From: Pleomorphomonas diazotrophica
Lineage (GTDB): Bacteria; Pseudomonadota; Alphaproteobacteria; Rhizobiales; Pleomorphomonadaceae
Length of the DNA stretch: 64,000 nt
Reading direction: 5' to 3'
Assembly (NCBI RefSeq): GCF_002844595.1
Contig: NZ_PJNW01000002.1
Span: 1,054,001-1,118,000, forward strand
The position numbers and the translations under genes are program-made. Shown here piece by piece: positions 7,996 through 14,958 of the stretch. Under the pieces are notes generated by a model that ran no database searches, had not been told where the DNA came from, and saw nothing but the letters and a program-made list of their open reading frames with translations. Within the stretch, counting starts at the first letter, position 1. Each line of letters opens with the position of its first letter.

Positions 7996-8704
7996 TGTCT
8001 CTCTCCTCGAAAAGATCTCCAGATCTTGGCTCCGACGCCGCCTCGGCCTTTGCCGCTCGCCGGCGGGCGGCTTCGCCCGGTATGGCAAGGTCCAAGTCGC
8101 GAAGGCGCGAATGCTTCTTCTCCTGGCCGGGTGGCAACCAGTCGAATACCGTCTGCTCGAAAGGCAGGCCGCGTGCCCAGACGAACCAGGCGTATGCGGT
8201 CGCCGTGCTGGCTTCCGGATCCCAAGCCGCCTCGATCATCGGAACGCGCTCGGAGAACTGCAGGATCCACGTCGGCCGGCGCTTCGCAAAAACACTGTGA
8301 AATCGGGTCTCGCCCTCCGCCCAGTTCGACCGGACGAGCAGCGCCAAGCTCGGGAACGTCGGCGCGTCGAGCACCTTCAGGGCGATCTGTTCGGCCATGG
8401 TGAAAGCCGGATTGGTGATGACCCACTGGACTGCGGGAACCTTCGTGGCCGGATCGAGTGCATCCACCACAGGGAAGCCCTTGCCGTAATCGAACACATC
8501 TGAACCGGCGACGAACTCGAAATACTCCCGCAGGGCGTGGACCATATGGCCCTGACCGCAGCAAGGCTCCCAGCACGTGCCGCGCACCAGGCGGCGTTTG
8601 TCGAGGAAGGCGCAAAGGGCACGCGTCGCCCAGGGCGGCGTCGGGAAGAACTCCAAGTCGTCGGAGCTGGGCAGACGGGAGTTCATGACGGCGCGGTTGA
8701 TCAC
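7988..8704 (-). CDS. Phage adenine-specific DNA methyltransferase-like protein
   Basis: The 238-aa product has the SAM-binding fold of N6-adenine methyltransferases. FFPTPPWATRAL comes near residue 19, motif I is EPCCGQGHMVHAL near residue 45, and WVITNPAFTMAEQIALKVLD holds the catalytic motif, here NPAF rather than NPPF/Y. No target-recognition domain or endonuclease is nearby, so it looks like an orphan phage methyltransferase that could protect phage DNA or mimic host methylation. The GTG at 8704 has GGAGGAG upstream and overlaps the previous stop; an internal ATG at 8686 is the alternative. The altered motif makes activity uncertain. Confidence 0.8.
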   Translation of the reverse strand: MINRAVMNSRLPSSDDLEFFPTPPWATRALCAFLDKRRLVRGTCWEPCCGQGHMVHALREYFEFVAGSDVFDYGKGFPVVDALDPATKVPAVQWVITNPAFTMAEQIALKVLDAPTFPSLALLVRSNWAEGETRFHSVFAKRRPTWILQFSERVPMIEAAWDPEASTATAYAWFVWARGLPFEQTVFDWLPPGQEKKHSRLRDLDLAIPGEAARRRAAKAEAASEPRSGDLFEERDNG

Positions 8705-9009
8705 GACGTCTCCTCCATCGCCTTCCTGGCCGCCTCGGCAGCCACCGCCGGCGCCGCCAGGATGGCCTTGCGGTCCTCTTCCGGAAGCGCGATGAAGGCG
8801 GCGATCGCCGCCTCGTTGTCCATCAGCCAGTTGAAAGTCCCGATCACTGCCGCCGAGTGGGTTTCCATCAGCGTGGCTTCGTCGGCCTTCATCAGGCGGC
8901 GCGCGACCTGGTCGTTGTTCACCCGCGTCAGCATGTTCGCCATGTAGTTGACGTGGCCGCGCCGCGTCTTGAGCGACACGGTGGGCTTGGGAGCGCGGAA
9001 CTCAGCCAT
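8701..9009 (-). CDS. Hypothetical helical phage early protein
   Basis: The 102-aa product starts MAEFRAPKPTVSLKTRRGHV and is mostly helical and charged (NNDQVARRLMKADEATLMET, LPEEDRKAILAAPAVAAEAA). No motif or family was recognised. It overlaps the ParB-fold gene by 8 bp upstream and the methyltransferase by 4 bp downstream, so it is co-translated with both. Confidence 0.7.
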   Translation of the reverse strand: MAEFRAPKPTVSLKTRRGHVNYMANMLTRVNNDQVARRLMKADEATLMETHSAAVIGTFNWLMDNEAAIAAFIALPEEDRKAILAAPAVAAEAARKAMEETS

Positions 9010-9889
9010 GCTTGCCCCCTATCCTTGCCGGCGGGGCCTCGGCCTTGTCACCCAGCGCCTTGTCGATCTGGTCGCCGACCAGCGCCTCGAACATGTCTTT
9101 TTTCTGCGGTGGCGTGGCGCCGCGCATGCGCAAGGCCCTCAGCTCCCGGCCGGCCTGCTCCTGGAGGACGAGCACATCGAGCTCGTCGTCCAGGAAGCGG
9201 CTGACCCACTTGCCCCTCTGCATGGCGTATGGACGCGACAGAAGCGCCTTCATGACCGGGATGAGGACCCCGTAAGCCCAGTTTTCGGGCCAGGACCCGA
9301 AGAGCTTCGCGGCCTTGATCATCTTGAGGCACGCCGTGACGGGCTCGGCGCCATAGCTGCCGATCAGTTCGCCGATCGCCATGATCGAGTAGATCTCTCC
9401 GGCGGCCTTGGCCGTGTTGGGCTTGTTGCCCGTCATGACCTGACAGCCGGCGGCCTCGGCACAGTCGCGGATCGCTACGGCCCAGTCCTCGCCCGCCATG
9501 ATGGCGGCGCGATAAACCTGCCAGGTGGTGACCTTCACGACGTCCCCGTTCACGGCCGCAAAGGCGCGAGCCTGTTCCGCTTTGTTCATTTGCGTAATCT
9601 GGCAAGGCACGCGCTCAAATCCGCAGATCTGGGCGGCGTGTGCCCGATGCTGTCCGTCAATCACGGCAAACACGCCGCCCTCGATGGGAGCGACAAGCAC
9701 CGGCGCAAACTTCGACCAACTAAAGTTGTCTGCGATCTTTCGGATTGCCTTCCAGTTCCCGATGCCAAGCGTGCGCTGGTAGTCGTCGTCAATGACCAGC
9801 TTGGTCAGAGGCAACCAGTCGAGCATCGGCGCCGGGCCTGGATCAACGGCCGGCGGAGGCGACATATGTGCAGTTTCGATGACGCGCAT
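9002..9889 (-). CDS. ParB/sulfiredoxin-fold protein (DUF6551-like)
   Basis: The 295-aa product has a ParB N-terminal-type fold in residues 20-110. PMLDWLPLTKLVIDDDYQR is followed by the nucleotide-pocket motif VFAVIDGQHRAHAAQICG. The C-terminal two thirds are helical with no recognised HTH. Similar ParB-like proteins are frequent in phages of this group and may act as nucleases or regulators; the CTPase/partition role of true ParB cannot be assumed. The ATG at 9889 follows the previous gene by 2 bp. Confidence 0.8.
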   Translation of the reverse strand: MRVIETAHMSPPPAVDPGPAPMLDWLPLTKLVIDDDYQRTLGIGNWKAIRKIADNFSWSKFAPVLVAPIEGGVFAVIDGQHRAHAAQICGFERVPCQITQMNKAEQARAFAAVNGDVVKVTTWQVYRAAIMAGEDWAVAIRDCAEAAGCQVMTGNKPNTAKAAGEIYSIMAIGELIGSYGAEPVTACLKMIKAAKLFGSWPENWAYGVLIPVMKALLSRPYAMQRGKWVSRFLDDELDVLVLQEQAGRELRALRMRGATPPQKKDMFEALVGDQIDKALGDKAEAPPARIGGKHG

Positions 9890-9891
9890 CG

Positions 9892-10110
9892 TCAGGCTCC
9901 CTTCCGACCAAACTGCTCGGCGATCGCGCCGATTTCCTTCAGCTGCGTGTCGGTCAGCAGGCTGACGGTTTGGGGCTCGTCCAGTTGGCTGATGGCATCG
10001 CGGGTAATGGTCCAGCCCATCTTGCCGTCGTAGAGACGTTGAAAGACGAGCTTGGTGGAGCGGCCGTAGACGTCATCTGACAGGTTGAACTCGATCCTTT
10101 GCGGCTGCAT
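9892..10110 (-). CDS. Hypothetical small phage protein
   Basis: The 72-aa product (MQPQRIEFNLSDDVYGRSTK start) is predicted as a beta-strand half (KLVFQRLYDGKMGWTIT) plus a C-terminal helix (LTDTQLKEIGAIAEQFGRK). No family recognised. It lies 2 bp from both neighbours inside the early operon. Confidence 0.68.
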   Translation of the reverse strand: MQPQRIEFNLSDDVYGRSTKLVFQRLYDGKMGWTITRDAISQLDEPQTVSLLTDTQLKEIGAIAEQFGRKGA

Positions 10111-10112
10111 GG

Positions 10113-10295
10113 TCAGATCACCTTCCTGCGCTTCAGAGGCGTTTTGAGCTTCTTCATGGCGCTATCGAGAACAGGCTTGATGATCGCCTTCCTCTCGTCG
10201 GACTCCCCCGCGACCGTCGGCAGCGCAAGTTCCTCGAGCATGACGAAGATGAGAGCTGCTTCATTGTTCGTGAGGCGAAGGACGATATCGCGCAT
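10113..10295 (-). CDS. Hypothetical 60-aa phage protein
   Basis: The start at ATG 10295 is set by its 2-bp spacing from the GemA stop; the frame upstream of it is an Arg-rich shadow of gemA. The product (MRDIVLRLTNNEAALIFVML start) is a helical 40 residues followed by a basic end (MKKLKTPLKRRKVI), which suggests nucleic-acid or acidic-protein contact. No family recognised. Confidence 0.65.
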   Translation of the reverse strand: MRDIVLRLTNNEAALIFVMLEELALPTVAGESDERKAIIKPVLDSAMKKLKTPLKRRKVI

Positions 10296-10297
10296 GA

Positions 10298-10969
10298 TCA
10301 GGCCCCCTTCAGATTGCGGATCAGCCCGCCGAGATGGTTCATGGCCTGCCGCCAGAGTGATTGGGACGCCGTATGGAAAGCGAAGTCTTCGTCGAGCGTC
10401 GTGGCGAGGAAGGCGTCGACGGTGGTGAACAGGCTCCACCTGGGCTCGGAGCGCTGTCGATCGAGGGCGCAGAGAATGCGCCACTGGGCCATCACGACCC
10501 GATATTGCGGGCTGTTGTACCAAGCGGGTGCGGTCTTCACGGCCGTCCAGTCGACGTCGGCTTCGCGCGCCATCCAGCCCTTCAGCGCCTCGATCGCCTT
10601 GGCGGCATCCTCGGCATCCTGCACCCAACGCACATGGTCGATGCCGGTCTGCCGCCTGACAAAGGCGATCAGCGCCGCATCGTCGCGATCGCGGACGATG
10701 CCGAGGTTCCATGCGCCGATCCAAAGCGCCTGCAGCTTGCCGGCATAGGGGCCGTCGAGCTTCAGTCGACCGTTCGGACGGCGTGCCGGCGCCGACCCTT
10801 TGAGGCTGTCCAGCTCGGCGTTCGCCTGCATGACGGTGAGGTGCTTCGTCGAGGTCACGCCATAGCGTTCACCGAGGCGAACGTGCCAGGCATCGTCGTC
10901 GATGCCGGCCTTCCGCCGGGTCGCCTGCAGGGCGCGGATCTGATCGGATGTTGCGGCTAGAGTTGTCAT
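10298..10969 (-). CDS. gemA: Regulatory protein GemA (Mu gp16-like, DUF1018)
   Basis: The 223-aa product has the GemA/DUF1018 pattern. An N-terminal three-helix unit (SDQIRALQATRRKAGID, then ERYGVTSTKHLTVMQANAEL) is followed by PYAGKLQALWIGAWNLGIV and ALIAFVRRQTGIDHVRWVQD. In Mu, GemA changes host gene expression and DNA supercoiling. The ATG at 10969 overlaps the preceding stop as ATGA; the long upstream frame to 11338 is shadow of the Cys-rich gene. Confidence 0.9.
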   Translation of the reverse strand: MTTLAATSDQIRALQATRRKAGIDDDAWHVRLGERYGVTSTKHLTVMQANAELDSLKGSAPARRPNGRLKLDGPYAGKLQALWIGAWNLGIVRDRDDAALIAFVRRQTGIDHVRWVQDAEDAAKAIEALKGWMAREADVDWTAVKTAPAWYNSPQYRVVMAQWRILCALDRQRSEPRWSLFTTVDAFLATTLDEDFAFHTASQSLWRQAMNHLGGLIRNLKGA

Positions 10970-11382
10970 GATATCGCCACCTCGCTCGCGTCGTCCGCCT
11001 TGGGGTCCGCGCAGGTAGTGCAAAGGTAGGGTTCGGCCCAGTCGCAGCCGCCGTCGCAGGCGTCGTACTGGCTGCAGCCGCAACGCCTGCAGAACATGCC
11101 GACGACGCTGGGGACGAGCGGCCGCCCGGCGGTGTCGTACATGCGCTCCTGGCCGACATGAGTATCGACGCAGGCCTCCAGCTCGGCCTGGGCGGCGTCG
11201 ATTGACGCCTCGCCGGCCCGAGCCCAGGCGAGCGGCACATTGGCGATAGCCGTGAAGTTTTGGACCTCGCAGGCGACCACATACTCCAGCGCCCGCGCGC
11301 CGATCGCGGCCTGTTGATCCGGCGCCAGGGTGGCCCAAGCAGCCGCCCCGTCGAACGTACCGGGCCGAAAGTCCTCAGCCAT
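10966..11382 (-). CDS. Phage protein with C-terminal multi-cysteine zinc-binding module
   Basis: The 138-aa product has a helical N-terminal half (LAPDQQAAIGARALEYVVAC onward). The C-terminal half is a dense cysteine cluster between residues 95 and 127: FCRRCGCSQYDACDGGC, then AEPYLCTTC. This CxxCGC...AC.GGC.W...LC..C spacing recurs in short phage proteins and should bind one or two zinc ions. Function unknown. It overlaps gemA by 4 bp. Confidence 0.78.
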   Translation of the reverse strand: MAEDFRPGTFDGAAAWATLAPDQQAAIGARALEYVVACEVQNFTAIANVPLAWARAGEASIDAAQAELEACVDTHVGQERMYDTAGRPLVPSVVGMFCRRCGCSQYDACDGGCDWAEPYLCTTCADPKADDASEVAIS

Positions 11383-11572
11383 GTCGGGTCTCCTCTTGCA
11401 TCAGCTGCTTCGTGAGCAGTGCAATCCGTCGGCGGATGCGCAGCTGTCGCTCGGTGCGCATGCGTGGGCGGATTAGCGGGATAAGTGCCTCGCGCTCCAT
11501 CAGGAGGAGGTCCCGCCGCGAGGGCGGCGGATCCTCGGATTCGGGAGGGAGAGAGCGGCTTGCGAAACTCAT
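11375..11572 (-). CDS. Hypothetical basic 65-aa phage protein
   Basis: The start MSFASRSLPPESEDPPPSRR at ATG 11572 overlaps the upstream stop (ATGA); the extension to 11653 is shadow. The rest is a strongly basic helix (RPRMRTERQLRIRRRIALLT) that could bind nucleic acid. No family recognised. Confidence 0.6.
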   Translation of the reverse strand: MSFASRSLPPESEDPPPSRRDLLLMEREALIPLIRPRMRTERQLRIRRRIALLTKQLMQEETRHG

Positions 11573-11754
11573 CGCCAGATCCACCCAAACATCAGTTCGA
11601 AGAGCCCGACGCGGATGCCGAAGGCGCACCCAAGAACGAAGCCGATCCCGCACCCCATGACGCCGCCGCTGAGGGCGGCCATCAGTGCGAGGGCGACTCC
11701 GGCACCGTCGCCCCGGCGCGGCCGGTCGATCGGCTCGACATCAGGCGGCAGCAT
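11569..11754 (-). CDS. Small membrane protein, glycine-rich (61 aa)
   Basis: After a charged 16-residue start the product is hydrophobic and Gly-rich to the end (GVALALMAALSGGVMGCGIG; GFVLGCAFGIRVGLFELMFG), giving two likely membrane helices. Such small early membrane proteins may affect superinfection or the host envelope, but nothing identifies a role. It overlaps the 3' end of gam by 14 bp. Confidence 0.6.
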   Translation of the reverse strand: MLPPDVEPIDRPRRGDGAGVALALMAALSGGVMGCGIGFVLGCAFGIRVGLFELMFGWIWR

Positions 11755-12286
11755 CGGCGCCTCCCGTCGACAGCGGGCTGGTCAGCGGTTCGATCACGAA
11801 GTCCTCGCCGGCCGAACCGATGGTGATGCCGGGCACCGTGCGAGCCACATCCGCCTCGGCGAGCATCGCTTCCTTGTTGATCTCCTCGCTGGTGCGGATG
11901 AAGCGGCCGAGGCCGAGGCGGCGCAGAGCCTCCAGCACCGCCTCGGTGCCGCGCACCGTCACCTTGGCCGGCCGAAGCCGCCAGCTGATCTTGCCGGTAC
12001 CGAGATCGACGAACTTCACCTTGTTGTCGTTGGTGAGGGCCGCGCGGTTCGCCTCCGACCAGATCCGCAGGCCTTCCATGATCTGGGCAGCCTCCTCCTG
12101 CAGCGGCGTCGACTTGGCCTCCGCCGCCTCCTTCAGGGCGGTGATCTTGTCGTCGAGGCCGGCCTGGATGCGGCCGATCTCGCGCTGCAGGAGGCCGTAG
12201 CGGGAAAGGCTTTGCGTCGCCTCTTCGCGGCTCTGCGGCACGGAGATGTTGGCGGCGCGGGTGGTTTGGCGGGCAGACTTAGCCAA
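11741..12286 (-). CDS. gam: Host-nuclease inhibitor Gam
   Basis: The product is 181 aa if started at the TTG at 12286 (MAKSARQTTRAANISVPQSR), which has AAAGGAGG six bases upstream. The long upstream extension to 12484 is Arg/Ser shadow of the DnaA-like gene. It matches the Mu Gam family (Mu Gam about 174 aa): coiled-coil start (LLQREIGRIQAGLDDKITAL, then KEAAEAKSTPLQEEA) and the conserved core KISWRLRPAKVTVRGTEAV. Gam binds DNA ends like Ku and protects them from exonucleases during transposition. Confidence 0.9.
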   Translation of the reverse strand: MAKSARQTTRAANISVPQSREEATQSLSRYGLLQREIGRIQAGLDDKITALKEAAEAKSTPLQEEAAQIMEGLRIWSEANRAALTNDNKVKFVDLGTGKISWRLRPAKVTVRGTEAVLEALRRLGLGRFIRTSEEINKEAMLAEADVARTVPGITIGSAGEDFVIEPLTSPLSTGGADAAA

Positions 12287-12995
12287 GATGAGCCTCCTTT
12301 CGAGGGGCGTTGGAAGAGGTTTTGAAGGTGGGTTGCGTGACGGGGATCGGCCCAAAGCTGGCCTCGTAGAGGGCCGCCAACGCATCGATCTCGCTATCGA
12401 GCGCGCGCTTGGCCGACAGTTCGCCCGGTCCGAACTTCGCATCTTCCAGCGTCTTTTGCGCCTTGATGACCCGCAGCACGCCACGCGCCACGGTGTCGGG
12501 CAGTTCGACCTGGTCGGAATCGTCCGTCTCGACGATCAGTTGGTCCTTCGCCACCACGTTGACGATGAACTCGGCCATGGCCCTGATCTCGTCGTATGTG
12601 ATGCGTGCTACACCGTGGTCAGTGATAGCGCGGCCGGCGATTTCCAAGGGATCGGCGTCGGTCGGGGTGCTGATGCCGATCCTCGCGAGAGTTAGGATCG
12701 TTGCCTCGATCAAGGCCTTGGCCTTGATCAGTTCCGGCCACTCGCCCGCGTCGTTGACCTGACGCTGCAGCTTGTTACGGGCGTGTATGATCGTCGTGTG
12801 ATCCCGGCCGCCCATCAGCCGGCCGATCTGCGGCAACGACAGATGCGAGCAGTAGGTGCAGGCGAGATAGATCGCCATGTGCCGAGCGCGAACCATGTTC
12901 GGCGGTCGCTGGTGCGACAGTATGTCGCGCCGCGAAACACCCGTCAGGCCGCTAACTGTCCGCACGACGGCGTCCACGGAAAGGGTAGTGCTCAT
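12279..12995 (-). CDS. DnaA domain IV-type DNA-binding protein
   Basis: Residues 1-80 of 238 are a clear DnaA C-terminal domain. TGVSRRDILSHQRPPNMVRA is followed by RHMAIYLACTYCSHLSLPQI and by GRLMGGRDHTTIIHARNK, the signature helix that reads DnaA boxes. The AAA+ domain of DnaA is absent. The remaining 150 residues are helical and unassigned. The protein could bind DnaA boxes to steer or block host replication initiation, or bind phage DNA; both are inference. The stop overlaps gam by 8 bp, the start overlaps the next gene by 4 bp. Confidence 0.88.
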   Translation of the reverse strand: MSTTLSVDAVVRTVSGLTGVSRRDILSHQRPPNMVRARHMAIYLACTYCSHLSLPQIGRLMGGRDHTTIIHARNKLQRQVNDAGEWPELIKAKALIEATILTLARIGISTPTDADPLEIAGRAITDHGVARITYDEIRAMAEFIVNVVAKDQLIVETDDSDQVELPDTVARGVLRVIKAQKTLEDAKFGPGELSAKRALDSEIDALAALYEASFGPIPVTQPTFKTSSNAPRKEAHLG

Positions 12996-13240
12996 GATAT
13001 CCCCCCAACCACTTCGACCGGCACCGTGCGCCTGTACTCGTCGGCGCGCAGGGTGATGATCTCGCCCACCGACTTCTCGAAGGTCACCCCCTCCAGTCGC
13101 TCGGCGGCGGTCGCGAAGATGCTGAGGTGCGAGACGACATCACGCACGGCATCTGCCGGCATCGTGACGCCATGCTCGCAATAGGGCGCGAACTGGTCGC
13201 GCACCTGACGCAGGCAGTCTGAAAGTTTGTGCTCGATCAC
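12992..13240 (-). CDS. Hypothetical 82-aa phage protein
   Basis: Start is a GTG at 13240 with AAGGAGA eight bases upstream and a GTGA overlap with the preceding stop; the open frame further upstream is shadow. The product (VIEHKLSDCLRQVRDQFAPY start) is helical with a C-terminal strand region (EIITLRADEYRRTVPVEVV). No family recognised. Confidence 0.62.
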   Translation of the reverse strand: MIEHKLSDCLRQVRDQFAPYCEHGVTMPADAVRDVVSHLSIFATAAERLEGVTFEKSVGEIITLRADEYRRTVPVEVVGGIS

Positions 13241-13638
13241 GACTGGTCTCCTTCGATAGTGGCGTGCGGGCAGCCATTCCGGCAGGCGTGGTAGAGCCGG
13301 ACGGAGGACGGAGACGCCGTCGAAAGTGGCGTCCGTTGATGCTTGATGCAGGTCTCGCGGCCGATCTCCTGGTGGAGCGCCGGGCATTCGACGGTGACGC
13401 CCATCAGGGCCCCGCGCACCGCTTCCCGGACGCGGTCCGGCTTGGCGCCATAGGTGCCGGAGAGCACCGCCGAAAGCGTGCCGGCCGAAACCTTGATCCG
13501 CATGGCCAGGGCATTGAGGCCGGTGCGGGTTGCTTCCTCGGCCAACACCAAAAGCCAGTCCTCCGGCTCTCCGACGCGAGCGCGCAACGCGGCGACGAAG
13601 TCGGTCTTCGACCGCCCGGGGATGGGGCCGCGGTTCAT
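13237..13638 (-). CDS. HTH protein resembling the MuB N-terminal domain
   Basis: The 133-aa product begins MNRGPIPGRSKTDFVAALRA. Residues 41-78 (LNALAMRIKVSAGTLSAVLS then GTYGAKPDRVREAVRGAL) follow the pattern of the MuB N-terminal HTH as I recall it (IALESGLSTGTISSFINDKY then NGDNERVSQMLQRWL). The C-terminal part has spaced cysteines and a histidine (ECPALHQEIGRETCIKH; YHACRNGCPH). The neighbouring MuB-like ATPase lacks this domain, so the two may work together. A simple XRE-type regulator is the alternative. Starts at ATG 13638, overlapping the next gene. Confidence 0.7.
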   Translation of the reverse strand: MNRGPIPGRSKTDFVAALRARVGEPEDWLLVLAEEATRTGLNALAMRIKVSAGTLSAVLSGTYGAKPDRVREAVRGALMGVTVECPALHQEIGRETCIKHQRTPLSTASPSSVRLYHACRNGCPHATIEGDQS

Positions 13639-14204
13639 GGCGCACCTCCAATCGGATAGGCGATGCCCGTGTTTCGGTCGTAGACCTCTCCGGCTTCCGC
13701 CTTGTAGACGGGCGCATCCGGCCCGCTGTTGCGGACGAGAAGCCAACGGCGGAACCCGTTGGACGTCGGAGCCGTGCCGGGCTCCGGCCGCAGGCGAGAC
13801 AGAAACTCTGTCCGCTCCAAGGCACCGACATAGCGCTGCGCGTTGTCGCGCGTGGCGCCGGCCAGCGTCTCCAGGTCGGCGATCCGGAACTTTTTCAGAG
13901 TCCGCATCGTCGTCCACATCTTGTCGCGCACCGTCTGGCGGCGCGGTCGGCGTGGCTCGGCCTGCGTCAGCGGCCCGGTGGGCCCGCTGGTGATGATGCC
14001 CCCAGCCGCGATAGCCTTCTCGCCGACAGCGGACATCTCGAAACAGCCACGCTCGCGCCGCACGACCCAGCCGCGCGACACCAGGCTGCAGCACGCCTTG
14101 GCGACGTCGCGATCACTAAGGCCGGTCAGCTCCGCCAGCGCGGCCGTTGTCAGGCAAGCGCCGCCTTGCAGGGCATTGACCACAGGCATTTGGCGTGAGG
14201 GCAT
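13635..14204 (-). CDS. Winged-helix phage regulator, hypothetical
   Basis: The 189-aa product seems to hold two winged-helix units. Residues 5-65 are CLTTAALAELTGLSDRDVAK then ACCSLVSRGWVVRRERGCFE. Residues 95-140 are DKMWTTMRTLKKFRIADLET then LAGATRDNAQRYVGALER. Tandem wHTH proteins next to MuB are common in alphaproteobacterial Mu-like phages, with no known role. It begins 1 bp after the MuB stop. Confidence 0.72.
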   Translation of the reverse strand: MPSRQMPVVNALQGGACLTTAALAELTGLSDRDVAKACCSLVSRGWVVRRERGCFEMSAVGEKAIAAGGIITSGPTGPLTQAEPRRPRRQTVRDKMWTTMRTLKKFRIADLETLAGATRDNAQRYVGALERTEFLSRLRPEPGTAPTSNGFRRWLLVRNSGPDAPVYKAEAGEVYDRNTGIAYPIGGAP

Positions 14205-14205
14205 G

Positions 14206-14958
14206 TTAGCCTCTCACCGTGAAGGCGTGGCCAGTCGAACGCTGCACCAGCAGCTCCTGACCCGCCATGTCGGCGACCGTCACAGGATGGTCGAGGCGCT
14301 TGCCGGTGCGCTCGATGGCGGCGAGCCCGGTCAGCACTTCGCGGGCGTAGCCTTCCGCCTTGTCGTGGAGCAGCTGCAGGAGGTCGCCGTCGATCGGCAC
14401 CTCGCAGCGCTGCTCGACCAAAGCCCGCGTATCCGACAAGGTCAGCGGCTTGAATTCGACGTGAGATTCGGCGCGGCTCGCGATCTGTGGGAAGCGCTTG
14501 ATGCCGGCGGATATTCTTCCCATGCCGATCAGTAGGATCGGCACCTCGACCAGGTCGGAAATGTCGCGCAGCGTCTCCATGAGCGCGGACGAACCAACAA
14601 CGTGGTCGGCCTCATCGACGATGATGGCGAAGGGCTTGTCCTCGACGGCGGCGATGGCCGAGCGCTTGCCCATGGCCTCGATCACCTGTTGGAAGATCTT
14701 CTCGTAGGAGTGCGCCGGCGCCGTCTGCACCGTTTCGAGCAGCTCGCGCAGCATCCAGGAGGGCCGCCACTCCCGCTTGGCGCGGATGAACGGCAAGTTG
14801 TTGGAAATGGCGAACCATTGAGCCGTGGAGGTCTTGCCGTAGCCCGGCTTGCCGTCCACCACCATGAAACAGTTTTCTGCGGCGCCGCGCCGCTCGACGA
14901 CTTCGTATCCGCTCATGAACGCGGCCGTGTTGGACAGCCGCACAAAGGTGTTTCTCAC
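14206..14958 (-). CDS. MuB-like transposition target-selection ATPase, short form
   Basis: The 250-aa AAA+ ATPase has Walker A GKPGYGKT at residues 36-43 and Walker B AIIVDEADHV near 111-120. LLIGMGRISAGIKRFPQIASR is the sensor region. MuB binds target DNA as an ATP-dependent filament and delivers it to MuA. Mu B has about 312 residues with an N-terminal HTH; here the chain begins only 35 residues before Walker A, so that domain is missing. Start is the GTG at 14958 with AGAGG upstream and a GTGA overlap with the transposase stop; the frame upstream to 15048 is shadow. Confidence 0.93.
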   Translation of the reverse strand: MRNTFVRLSNTAAFMSGYEVVERRGAAENCFMVVDGKPGYGKTSTAQWFAISNNLPFIRAKREWRPSWMLRELLETVQTAPAHSYEKIFQQVIEAMGKRSAIAAVEDKPFAIIVDEADHVVGSSALMETLRDISDLVEVPILLIGMGRISAGIKRFPQIASRAESHVEFKPLTLSDTRALVEQRCEVPIDGDLLQLLHDKAEGYAREVLTGLAAIERTGKRLDHPVTVADMAGQELLVQRSTGHAFTVRG

